Shown: in pieces, positions 1-6,285 of the stretch | Layout of the letters: the number at the start of each line of letters is the position of its first letter | Numbering within the stretch: the stretch's first letter is position 1 | Assembly: GCA_946415755.1 (NCBI GenBank) | Contig: CAMKTS010000031.1 | Location: forward strand, 1-32,414 | Length of the DNA: 32,414 bases | Source: an uncultured Prevotella sp. | Lineage (GTDB): Bacteria > Bacteroidota > Bacteroidia > Bacteroidales > Bacteroidaceae | Direction: 5' to 3' | Translations under genes and position numbers: made by a program | The notes under the pieces: model-generated | Seen by the model: only the letters and a program-made list of their open reading frames with translations | What the model was told of the DNA's origin: nothing | The model's database searches: none

Positions 1-580
1 AGCACGGTGTCTTGCCGCTCCAGGGCGAGCCATAGACTACCCCGTCTCTCACCACTGGATTGTCGTCGTTGACCAGTTCCGTTCCCTCGATGTGCTTCAG
101 CCACAATTGGGCGTGCGTGCTTTTTCCCGTGCCACTCGGACCGAGGAACAGATAGCCCTTGCCCTCCTGACTCACCACGGCAGCATGGAAAAGCAGCGTG
201 CCTTTCCCTGCCGTTGCCAAGGTAAACATCATCATCAAAGAATTATTAAGTACCGTCTTGGAAATGCGGCTCGTCATAATGATACGCCCCTCGTGGTAGC
301 CTTTGGAACAAATCAGACAACCTAATGAATTCTTTCTCCCCTTAAATTCAAACACGTCGTTTCCCGAAGCAGTACGGCCGCAAATGATGTGCATCCCATC
401 CTCCTCCTGCCGAAACACTTCCGTATATTCGGGCACGACACCGCTACATTCTGTCAACGTAAACAGCGGCTCACCGCCTTCACATCTGAACGGCTCATAG
501 TTTTCCATCAACTCAAAGATTTCGTCCTTGCCGCTGACGACAAACGTATGTCCCGCCACCTTGTAGTGTCTCGTCATCAT
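1..580 (-). CDS. HPr-kinase-like P-loop protein, second tandem copy (partial, C-terminus off left edge)
   Basis: The N-terminal 193 or so codons of a second copy of the kinase-like protein encoded at 582-1433. The ATG at 580 follows the stop of the upstream copy after one base, so the two are surely co-transcribed and probably translationally coupled. It contains the P-loop GPSGTGKST, the following NDDNP acidic motif and the GSPWSGK segment, all as in the neighbour. Bases 1-213 are identical to 854-1066, covering the P-loop region, while the N-terminal third differs at many residues. The fold is that of HprK/PEP-carboxykinase-like P-loop proteins found in peptide-maturation clusters. I infer ATP-dependent phosphorylation of a peptide; the substrate is not shown by the sequence. 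Confidence 0.85.
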   Translation of the reverse strand, partial: MMTRHYKVAGHTFVVSGKDEIFELMENYEPFRCEGGEPLFTLTECSGVVPEYTEVFRQEEDGMHIICGRTASGNDVFEFKGRKNSLGCLICSKGYHEGRIIMTSRISKTVLNNSLMMMFTLATAGKGTLLFHAAVVSQEGKGYLFLGPSGTGKSTHAQLWLKHIEGTELVNDDNPVVRDGVVYGSPWSGKTPC

Positions 581-581
581 G

Positions 582-1433
582 CTATTCAATACCATTTTTG
601 TTCAACATCGTATCATGGCACAGTCTTGCTGCCGCCTCGTCGGGCAGACACTCCAGATGCCACATCGGTATGGTGGAGACAAGTGTGTTCTCCGTCTGGT
701 GCTGACTTTCGGCGATACGGTTGTCCCATACCTTGCTGCCGACACTCTCCACCACAGCCACGTATGCCTCAATACCTTTCAGGCGGCGTATCTTGTTGTA
801 GGGTGCCTGGCTCAGCATGACGATGCCGCCAATGGGGACGCTGACATTCCTGTAGCACGGTGTCTTGCCGCTCCAGGGCGAGCCATAGACTACCCCGTCT
901 CTCACCACTGGATTGTCGTCGTTGACCAGTTCCGTTCCCTCGATGTGCTTCAGCCACAATTGGGCGTGCGTGCTTTTTCCCGTGCCACTCGGACCGAGGA
1001 ACAGATAGCCCTTGCCCTCCTGACTCACCACGGCAGCATGGAAAAGCAGCGTGCCTTTCCCTGCCGTCGCCAAGGTAAACATGATCATCAACGAATTATC
1101 GATGACCAGTTTGGAAATGTGTCCCGTCATGATGAACCGACCCTCGCGGTAGTCTTTGGAACAGATCAGGCAACCCCATGTATTCCTTTGTCCTGTAAAT
1201 ACATATACGTCGTTTCCCGAATCAGTATGGCCGCATGCTATATATGCCCCGTCCTCCTCCTGCCGAAACACTTCCGTATATTCGGGCACTACACCGCTAC
1301 ATTCCGTCAACGTAAACAGCGGTTTACCGCCTTCACACCTGAACGGCTCATAGTTTCGCATCTGTTTAAAGAGTTCATCGCTGCCGTTGACGGCAAAGGT
1401 ATGCCCCGCCACCTTGTAATATCTCGTCATCAT
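582..1433 (-). CDS. HPr-kinase-like P-loop protein, first tandem copy
   Basis: A 283-residue protein with a variable N-terminal part (about 1-115) and an HprK/PEP-carboxykinase-like core. The P-loop GPSGTGKST lies at 147-155, preceded by the HAAVV strand at 132-136 and followed by NDDN at 171-174 (metal or Walker B-like) and GSPWSGK at 184-190. Its first ATG codons (ATGATG, 1433) overlap the TGA of the upstream radical SAM gene, a coupling arrangement. HprK-like kinases beside RiPP genes are known from lasso-peptide clusters, where they phosphorylate a C-terminal serine. The precursor here also ends in Ser, so a peptide kinase role is a reasonable inference. A regulatory HPr kinase is unlikely because of the operon context and the divergent N-terminus. 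Confidence 0.85.
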   Translation of the reverse strand: MMTRYYKVAGHTFAVNGSDELFKQMRNYEPFRCEGGKPLFTLTECSGVVPEYTEVFRQEEDGAYIACGHTDSGNDVYVFTGQRNTWGCLICSKDYREGRFIMTGHISKLVIDNSLMIMFTLATAGKGTLLFHAAVVSQEGKGYLFLGPSGTGKSTHAQLWLKHIEGTELVNDDNPVVRDGVVYGSPWSGKTPCYRNVSVPIGGIVMLSQAPYNKIRRLKGIEAYVAVVESVGSKVWDNRIAESQHQTENTLVSTIPMWHLECLPDEAAARLCHDTMLNKNGIE

Positions 1434-2737
1434 AGCATCTTATAGCGCTCATATTCATATTTCATAGTGTCCTTCATTTCGGACAATAGATACTGCTGTT
1501 TTCCTGGTGTACATATGGTTGGTTCAGGTTCGCACATCGTGAGCCGAATACACTGGGGATAGTAGGGACAGGTGGCGCAGGCATCAATGTCGGCACGACG
1601 CTCCTTGAACTTGCGGAGGATAGCCTCGTCGTGCTCCTCGCTGTCGATATGACCGAAGAAATTGCTGTCAATGTAGTGCTCGCATTTGCCGAGGTTGCCA
1701 TCAGGAGCAATCACTACGCTTCCGTCACCATCAGCCATGCAATGATTCAGTTTGACGTTCTTCTGCAATCCCCGTTTGTGGTTTTTGTAGCCACACGCCG
1801 CTATCTGCTGTGCCAACTGCGTCTGCTGAGCAAAGATTTCGACTTCATCTTCCGGCGTACGTTCACCAAACAGTTCATGGGAATAGATGGATAGATGCTC
1901 GTTGGTGCCGAATCGCTGGTGCAGCAGCTGTACCAATTCAGCCATCTCCCCGATGTTGTGTTTATCGACGTTCAGGCGAATGGATACACGAATACCGGCA
2001 GTGGTCAGCATGGCGATGTTCTGCAGCACACGTTCAAAAGCATTCACACCTTGATGGACGTATGCCTTCACGCGGTTGTAGGTCTGCTCCGTGCCGTCGA
2101 GGGTAATCTGCACTCTTCGTAACTGCCACAAATCTTTGGCACGCTGCACCTTGTCGGCATCAAACAGGTAGCCGTTGGAAATCATCGTCGAGCGAAACGG
2201 CACGCCCTGCTCACGGAGTTCCGTGCATATCTGGTCGATGACCTTGGCGTTGACCAACGGCTCGCCGCCGAACCAACTGATTTTGACTTTCTCGTCGCCA
2301 CGATGCTTCACGATGTATCGCACCACCTTGTCGGCAGTCTCAGCGGTCATGGTGACGGGCTTCGTCCCCTTCTCATAGCAGTAGAAGCAGCGGGCATTGC
2401 ACCCCGTAGTGGTGAGGATGGTATAGCCGGTGATTGCCTTGGCGGCGGGCTTGAGTAGCGTTGCCATCTGGCGAACCTGGCGGCAGAGTTTCTGGTCGTC
2501 GTGCTCCTGCGGTACTAAGAACCAGCGGTCTATCAGTTCCGACTGCGCCGTGATGTCGGCAGCCTCGTCGGGTGTCAGCAGAACGAGCGAGCATGTCAGG
2601 GTGTTGTATAGCAACACGCCGTCATTGACGGGCTGCTGCACCACGTAGGTCATCAGCCGGTAGGGCTGACCGTCAGTGCGCTTCTGTCTGCCTACAATTT
2701 GTTCAACCAATGAGGTTGTCGGTATAATCTCTTGCAT
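1430..2737 (-). CDS. radical SAM/SPASM peptide maturase, copy A
   Basis: A 435-residue enzyme with three parts. The N-terminal domain (about 1-100) lies where such maturases usually bind the precursor leader. The radical SAM core carries the CX3CX2C cluster C113/C117/C120, followed by the SWFGGEP motif (155-161). The C-terminal SPASM domain has C333, C352, C387, C390, C396, C402 and C409, arranged as for extra Fe-S clusters. SPASM maturases usually cross-link Cys thiols to backbone carbons of a precursor peptide (sactipeptide or ranthipeptide chemistry). It lies between the PqqD-like gene and the kinase gene and overlaps the latter by four bases. It is very similar to copy B (3069-4406); the roughly 50 bases before its start also match those before copy B, so a leader-plus-gene unit was duplicated. 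Substrate assignment to the 44-residue peptide is inference. Confidence 0.92.
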   Translation of the reverse strand: MQEIIPTTSLVEQIVGRQKRTDGQPYRLMTYVVQQPVNDGVLLYNTLTCSLVLLTPDEAADITAQSELIDRWFLVPQEHDDQKLCRQVRQMATLLKPAAKAITGYTILTTTGCNARCFYCYEKGTKPVTMTAETADKVVRYIVKHRGDEKVKISWFGGEPLVNAKVIDQICTELREQGVPFRSTMISNGYLFDADKVQRAKDLWQLRRVQITLDGTEQTYNRVKAYVHQGVNAFERVLQNIAMLTTAGIRVSIRLNVDKHNIGEMAELVQLLHQRFGTNEHLSIYSHELFGERTPEDEVEIFAQQTQLAQQIAACGYKNHKRGLQKNVKLNHCMADGDGSVVIAPDGNLGKCEHYIDSNFFGHIDSEEHDEAILRKFKERRADIDACATCPYYPQCIRLTMCEPEPTICTPGKQQYLLSEMKDTMKYEYERYKML

Positions 2738-2824
2738 TGTTTCTTTACCTTGTCTTTCTTTACAGCCACCGAAGAAGTTGTGCTCAGTGTATGCCCCGCT
2801 ACCTTTAGTGTCTTGTCGTCATGT

Positions 2825-3085
2825 CTATGCTATGCCGTTCTCCTTCAGCATGTCGATGAAGGCGTTCACCTCGGTTTCTGCCTCCTGTGGTGTCACGTCA
2901 TATTCCGTCAATAGTTGGCTGACGATGGCAGAGGTGTCGGCACCATCTGTCAAGGCACGCAGAATGATGACGCCCGTCTCGTTCAGGGTGAACACCTTTT
3001 CCACTTCCTCCGTCTCGCCGTTCTTGGCAACGGCAACGAACTTGTCTGCCACCTCCTGGATGGCTATGTCATATTTCAGTTTCAT
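2825..3085 (-). CDS. PqqD-family RiPP recognition element protein
   Basis: An 86-residue stand-alone protein. The chosen start (MKLKYD, 3085) gives the normal PqqD length; an upstream extension is possible but would run further into the preceding gene. The pattern is a beta-rich N-terminal half (VADKFVAVAKNGE, then VFTLNETGVIILRAL) followed by the helical D-x-x-A-I-V-S-Q-L-L-x-E-Y-D-V region, typical of PqqD. Such proteins bind precursor leader peptides and present them to radical SAM enzymes. It overlaps the 3' end of radical SAM copy B by 17 bases, so translation is likely coupled. After its stop, 87 bases precede the second radical SAM gene; no cysteine-rich peptide is encoded there. Confidence 0.9.
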   Translation of the reverse strand: MKLKYDIAIQEVADKFVAVAKNGETEEVEKVFTLNETGVIILRALTDGADTSAIVSQLLTEYDVTPQEAETEVNAFIDMLKENGIA

Positions 3086-4406
3086 CGTCTTGCTCTTTAT
3101 CGTTTTTGCGCAGATAGCGCTCATATTCGTATTTCATTGTGTCCTTCATTTCGGACAAACGGTACTGCCGGTTTCCCGGTGTACAGTCAAAATTCTCCGC
3201 ACACATCACGAGTCGAATACACTGGGGATAGCAGAAACAAGTTGCGCAGGCATCAATGTCGGCAAGGCGCTCCTTGAACTTGCGGAGGATTGCCTTGTCG
3301 TGCTCCTCGCTGTCAATATGACCGAAGAAATTGCTGTCGAGGTAGTTGTCGCATTTGCTGAGGTGACCATCAGGAACAATCACAACGCTTCCGCTGCCAT
3401 CAGCTATACAACTATTCAGTTTGATGTCCTTCTGCAATCCCTGTTTATGCCTTTTGTAGCCACACGCCGCTATCTGCTGTGCCAACTGTGTCTGCTGAGC
3501 AAAGAGTTCGGCTTCATCTTCCGGCGTGCGCTCACCAAACAGATGGTAGGAATAGATGGATAGATGCTCGTTGGTGCCGAAGCGCTGGTGCAGCAGTTCC
3601 ACCAATTCAGCCATCTCTCCGATGTTGTGTTTATCGACGTTCAGGCGAATGGATACATGGATACCAGCAGCGGTCAGCATGGCGATGTTCTGCAGCACAC
3701 GCTCAAAAGCATTCACACCCTGATAGACGTATGCCTTCACGCGGTTGTAAGTCTGCTCCGTGCCGTCAAGGGTAATCTGTACTTCTCGTAAGTGCCACAA
3801 ATCTTTGGCACGCTGCACCTTGTCGGCATCGAACAGGTAGCCGTTGGAAATCATCGTCGAGCGAAACGGCACGCCCTGCTCACGAAGTTTCGTGCATATC
3901 TGGTCGATGACTTTGGCGTTGACCAACGGCTCGCCGCCGAACCAACTGATTTGGACTTTCTCGTCGTCACGATGCTTCACGATGTATCGCACCACCTTGT
4001 CGGCAGTCTCAGCGGTCATGGTGACGGGCTTCGTACCCTTCTCATAGCAGTAGAAGCAGCGGGCATTGCAGCCCGTAGTGGTGAGGATGGTATAGCTGGT
4101 GATTGCCTTGGCGGCGGGCTTGAGTAGCGCTGCCATCTGGCGAATCTGGCGGCAGAGCTTCTGGTCGTCGTGCTCCTGCGGCACTAAGAACCAGCGGTCT
4201 ATCAGTTCCTGCTGCGCCGTGATGTCGGCAGCCTCGTCGGGTGTCAGCAGCACGAGCGAGCAGGTAAGGGTGTTGTAGAGCAGCATGCCGTCATCGACAG
4301 GCTGCTGCACCACATAGGTCATCAGCCGGTAGCGCTGACCGTCAGTGCGCTTCTGCCTGCCTACAATTTGTTCAACCAATGAGGGTGTCGGTATAATGAC
4401 TTGCAT
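3069..4406 (-). CDS. radical SAM/SPASM peptide maturase, copy B
   Basis: A 445-residue enzyme and the first of the two maturases in transcription order. Radical SAM cysteines are C113/C117/C120 in CNARCFYC. The C-terminal SPASM domain keeps the CATC pair, the following PQC and the later cysteines, but has an extra Cys in CATCFCYPQC where copy A has PYY. The C-terminus is longer than in copy A, ending in an acidic lysine-rich tail (RKNDKEQDDETEI) that overlaps the PqqD-like gene. It is the closest maturase to the six-cysteine precursor gene, 274 bases upstream. Divergence between copies is scattered and mostly conservative, so both are probably functional. They may modify different cysteines, or one may act on a second peptide outside this window. 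Confidence 0.92.
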   Translation of the reverse strand: MQVIIPTPSLVEQIVGRQKRTDGQRYRLMTYVVQQPVDDGMLLYNTLTCSLVLLTPDEAADITAQQELIDRWFLVPQEHDDQKLCRQIRQMAALLKPAAKAITSYTILTTTGCNARCFYCYEKGTKPVTMTAETADKVVRYIVKHRDDEKVQISWFGGEPLVNAKVIDQICTKLREQGVPFRSTMISNGYLFDADKVQRAKDLWHLREVQITLDGTEQTYNRVKAYVYQGVNAFERVLQNIAMLTAAGIHVSIRLNVDKHNIGEMAELVELLHQRFGTNEHLSIYSYHLFGERTPEDEAELFAQQTQLAQQIAACGYKRHKQGLQKDIKLNSCIADGSGSVVIVPDGHLSKCDNYLDSNFFGHIDSEEHDKAILRKFKERLADIDACATCFCYPQCIRLVMCAENFDCTPGNRQYRLSEMKDTMKYEYERYLRKNDKEQDDETEI

Positions 4407-4445
4407 TGTTTTTTTACCTTGTCTTTCCTTACAGCCACCGAAGAA

Positions 4446-4495
4446 TTCGTGCTCAGTAGAACTTCGCTTGCTTGCGGAAATCTACGGAGCACGAA
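4446..4495 (-). promoter_or_regulatory. large stem-loop between precursor and maturase genes
   Basis: A 50-base imperfect inverted repeat. The outer arms TTCGTGCTC (4446-4454) and GAGCACGAA (4487-4495) are perfectly complementary, continued inward by GTAGA/TCTAC and CGC/GCG around a short loop. A ten-base palindrome, CCTCCGGAGG, adjoins it at 4497-4506. In the minus-strand transcript it sits about 40 bases before the radical SAM start codon. There is no U-tract directly after it, so it is more likely an RNA processing, stability or partial attenuation element than a simple terminator. It could hold the enzyme level below the peptide level. It is absent before the second maturase gene. Confidence 0.6.
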
Positions 4496-4603
4496 CCTCC
4501 GGAGGCAAATCCTAAGTTTTAGCCTAAAAAGCATGGATGGCAATGAACTGAGCGAAGATACATTCTCTGGTGTTCATCTAACGACTGATTTACTTTTGGA
4601 TTG

Positions 4604-4611
4604 CAAAGGTA
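4604..4611 (-). promoter_or_regulatory. possible internal promoter (-7 box TACCTTTG)
   Basis: On the minus strand the sequence reads TACCTTTGCA, matching the Bacteroidota -7 consensus TAnnTTTG. It lies about 70 bases after the precursor stop and about 200 bases before the first maturase gene. No clear TTTG at the expected -33 distance is seen, so this is tentative. If active, it would let the enzymes be expressed apart from the peptide. Confidence 0.4.
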
Positions 4612-4680
4612 GTCAGTTCAAATCGCCACCGTCATTATTTCACGCTAAACCTCTAAAATTAAGCAATTTAGAATATTTCA

Positions 4681-4815
4681 TCACGAATTATCACCCAAAC
4701 AGCCGCAGAGGCCAACACAAGAGCATACAGGGGAGCAACTACCACAGACCATGCCAGCAGGCTTCAACTTAACCACCTCCATCTGAGGCTTCTCAAATTT
4801 CTTTTTTACTTCCAT
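4681..4815 (-). CDS. six-cysteine RiPP precursor peptide (candidate)
   Basis: A 44-codon gene starting at ATG 4815 and ending at TGA 4681-4683. The first 21 residues form a charged leader with FEKPQMEVVKLKP, like the K-x-Y/F-x-K-P-x-x-x-V-V-x-L leaders common in small Bacteroidota precursors. The remainder is the core: cysteines at 24, 27, 31, 33, 37 and 39 in the pattern C-x2-C-x3-C-x-C-x3-C-x-C, interspersed with Gly, Ser, Val and Leu. It ends Gly-Asp-Asn-Ser. It heads the operon of two radical SAM/SPASM enzymes, a PqqD-like protein and two HprK-like kinases, all on the same strand. The switch from a Lys/Glu-rich leader to a Cys/Gly-rich tail is what a thioether-forming maturase substrate looks like. 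Assignment rests on this architecture and context, not on recognised family membership. The count resembles clostridial SCIFF peptides, but the sequence is not alike. Confidence 0.8.
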   Translation of the reverse strand: MEVKKKFEKPQMEVVKLKPAGMVCGSCSPVCSCVGLCGCLGDNS

Positions 4816-4997
4816 AATTGTATAAACTTTAAAGGGTTAATATAAAATTAAATTTGTACATCATTCAATGTTTCAGCATGCAAGGACGGTGCAAGCCGAA
4901 TGCAATCAAGTTCGCTTGCGCTCGACCTCTGGTCGCTTGCTACCAAAGGGACGCAAGAATTGCTGAGGCGCCGCCCGTTCTCGCTCGTTTCAACGAG

Positions 4998-5005
4998 CAA
5001 AGTTA
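4998..5005 (-). promoter_or_regulatory. candidate promoter of the peptide operon (-7 box TAACTTTG)
   Basis: Minus-strand TAACTTTGC matches the Bacteroidota -7 consensus and is preceded by an A/T-rich tract; a -33 TTTG at the usual distance is not clear. Transcription from here would give an untranslated leader of about 175 bases before the precursor ATG (4815). That leader contains small inverted repeats such as CTCGTTGAAACGAG and GACCAGAGGTC, which could be regulatory. A second -7-like TACCTTTG on the same strand lies at 5196-5203. Confidence 0.5.
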
Positions 5006-5316
5006 CAAAATAAAATCTACTTTTTATGGACTAAGCGCTTTTACCCCCCCCGATTTTAACACAATTTAACTTTATTTGCTAAAAGAAGAATAAGCCGTGC
5101 TGAGTTTCTCGTCAGAGCGCTGCTGATTCCATAAGCGGATGGCATCGCCCGTCCATCCTTCAGTCGCCGAAGTCGGGGTCGTTCATCACGTCGCGCAAAG
5201 GTACAGCAAAATGAGGATGTGCCTATTTTGACACATCCTCTTGCCATCGCCACACTCCCTGCCCTGTTGGTTCGCCGTCCCGTGATCATTTTGGAGCATA
5301 TATATCCATAAATTGA
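5006..5316. other. intergenic stretch without recognised gene
   Basis: No convincing coding region on either strand. The only notable signal is the minus-strand TACCTTTG at 5196-5203, an alternative upstream promoter for the peptide operon. A run of eight C residues lies near 5045. Confidence 0.5.
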
Positions 5317-5656
5317 TTTCGTGAAAAAATCTGTCAATCTGTCATTTTTGAATATAAACCACTGAGGATAAGAGAGATACAAAATGACAGATAGTATGAT
5401 AGATTGACAGATTACTGTGCGCGGTGTTGCAAAAACTGTGCGCGGTGTGGTGGAAAGTACGCATGGGGGAACCATCGGTTTCTAATGGAGAAACCAGTGG
5501 TTTCTTGCGTAGAAACCACTGGTTTGCGCATGAGAACCGCTCGTAGCAACGCGAACTGATATCTGTCAATCTATCATAGTGCCTGTCATTACGTAAAGTG
5601 CTGTAACACAGAAACTTGAGCATTTTCTTGACAGATTGACAGATTTTTTCGCGAAA
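5317..5656. mobile_element. MITE-like element with 28-bp terminal inverted repeats
   Basis: The left end (5317-5344) and right end (5629-5656, reverse complement) share 27 of 28 bases, starting TTTCG[T/C]GAAAAAATCTGTC. Subterminal stretches are also mirrored: the motif reading ATGATAGATTGACAG near 5397-5411 recurs inverted near 5563-5577. The 340-bp interior has no open reading frame that looks real; it holds the 22-bp tandem array at 5470-5555 and a doubled GTGCGCGGTGT at about 5415-5448. Inverted ends and lack of coding capacity suggest a non-autonomous element. No obvious target-site duplication or cognate transposase is seen. A related 89-bp copy occurs at 31745-31833. Confidence 0.6.
5470..5555. 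repeat. four-unit 22-bp tandem array of small palindromes
   Basis: AACC starts recur at 5470, 5492, 5514 and 5535, spaced 22, 22 and 21 bases. The first three units contain AACC-ATC/AGT/ACT-GGTTT palindromic cores; the fourth is degenerate. Units two and three together form a perfect 15-bp stem (5491-5505 with 5511-5525) around a five-base loop. There are no unique spacers, so it is not a CRISPR array. Confidence 0.7.
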
Positions 5657-5670
5657 ACAAATTCTAGGGA

Positions 5671-5729
5671 GGGTCTTGGGGACAGGCACATGACCCAGTA
5701 TTGGGTCAATGGTCCTGTCCCCAAGACCC
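5671..5729. repeat. REP-like nested palindrome
   Basis: A perfect 16-bp inverted repeat, GGGTCTTGGGGACAGG (5671-5686) with its complement at 5714-5729. It encloses a second stem, TGACCCA/TGGGTCA, around GTAT. GGGGACAGG plus TGACCCA palindromes of this kind occur scattered in many bacterial genomes and are often associated with REP-type (RAYT) transposases. None is present here. It lies just before the helicase remnant and could also fold in a transcript as a terminator-like hairpin, but no U-tract follows. Confidence 0.6.
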
Positions 5730-6020
5730 GCACATTATAAATCCCCGTCCCACTATGTTCTACGAACAAGTTTTTATGAATCAATTCATGAGTTCGATAT
5801 TGATGGTGACTATAAAGTGAGTGCATTGGAACGGACCATGGATAATGATCATATAAGGGCGCAGTTGCTCGAAAGCTATACAAAATTAGCAAAGGGAAAG
5901 AAAGGTATCATCTTAGACAATGTGGGAATGTACGCTACTTTTGGTTTACCTGATGCAGGCTCCCACGGAAGTTTTCATCTGCGCCTTAATGCGAGTCAAA
6001 TCAAGTGGTTTCATCGTTTA
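5709..6020 (+). pseudogene. decayed DEAD/DEAH-type helicase fragment
   Basis: The reading frame contains two stretches that look like pieces of a superfamily II helicase: one around EFDIDGDYKVSALERTMD to LLESYTKLAKGKKGII, and one reading DNVGMYATFGLPDA. They are joined directly, as if the helicase C-terminal domain between them had been deleted, and the frame degenerates after GLPDA. The frame's nominal start lies inside the REP-like palindrome, and its tail runs antisense to the small gene at 6018-6164. I read it as a non-functional remnant. The family assignment rests on recall of similar Bacteroidota helicases and is moderate. Confidence 0.45.
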
Positions 6021-6164
6021 GATGCTCAATTGGAGGCGTTCTTGACGAATTTTCTTAATCTCTTCTTCTGCTCGCTCTTGCCACTCATGCTTTTTACGGA
6101 TTGACTCACGGAAAGCAGCAATGATTTCCTCGCGAGTTCTGTTTTTATATGCTACTGCTACCAT
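6018..6164 (-). CDS. small conserved-looking hypothetical protein (48 aa)
   Basis: A 48-residue minus-strand gene beginning MVAVAYKNRTREEIIAAFRE and continuing as a charged helix with alternating Glu, Lys and Arg, ending QERLQLSI. It is predicted to be one amphipathic or coiled-coil helix. A clean Bacteroidota -7 box (TATCTTTG, 6196-6203) lies 30 bases before the ATG, which supports real expression. Function is unknown. It may be the intact N-terminal part of a longer ancestral gene cut off by the rearrangement that left the helicase remnant on the other strand. Confidence 0.55.
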   Translation of the reverse strand: MVAVAYKNRTREEIIAAFRESIRKKHEWQERAEEEIKKIRQERLQLSI

Positions 6165-6195
6165 ATTTATATCAAATTATTCGTTATTTCGGGTG

Positions 6196-6203
6196 CAAAG
6201 ATA
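6196..6203 (-). promoter_or_regulatory. promoter -7 box (TATCTTTG) of the 48-aa gene
   Basis: Minus-strand TATCTTTGCACCC, the usual Bacteroidota form, about 30 bases upstream of the ATG at 6164. Confidence 0.6.
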
Positions 6204-6258
6204 CAAAATATTTCGGATAATTGTTCGCTTCATAAAAGAAAAAGCATAAAAAACAAAT

Positions 6259-6283
6259 AAGAGAGATATAAAATATCTCTCTT
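6259..6283 (-). terminator. terminator after tRNA-Arg
   Basis: A perfect hairpin, AAGAGAGATA / TATCTCTCTT, directly follows the tRNA 3' end on the minus strand. It is followed by ATTTGTTTTTT, fitting a factor-independent terminator. Confidence 0.8.
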
Positions 6284-6285
6284 AG

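Noticed and set aside
579..1445. Plus-strand open frame of 288 codons
   Set aside because: Mirror of the kinase-like gene; the kinase strand has the P-loop and operon overlaps.
2738..2824. A second precursor peptide between the PqqD-like and second radical SAM genes
   Set aside because: I read both strands of these 87 bases: no Cys-rich frame is present, only a copied leader segment.
4681..4815. Identity with clostridial SCIFF peptides (six cysteines in about 45 residues)
   Set aside because: Cysteine spacing, leader sequence and taxon all differ, so only the number of cysteines agrees.
5056..5475. A 139-codon minus-strand frame
   Set aside because: It covers repeat and palindromic DNA, and its composition is unlike a real protein.
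5470..5555. Possible CRISPR array
   Set aside because: Units are contiguous at 22 bases with no unique spacers, and there are no cas genes in the window.
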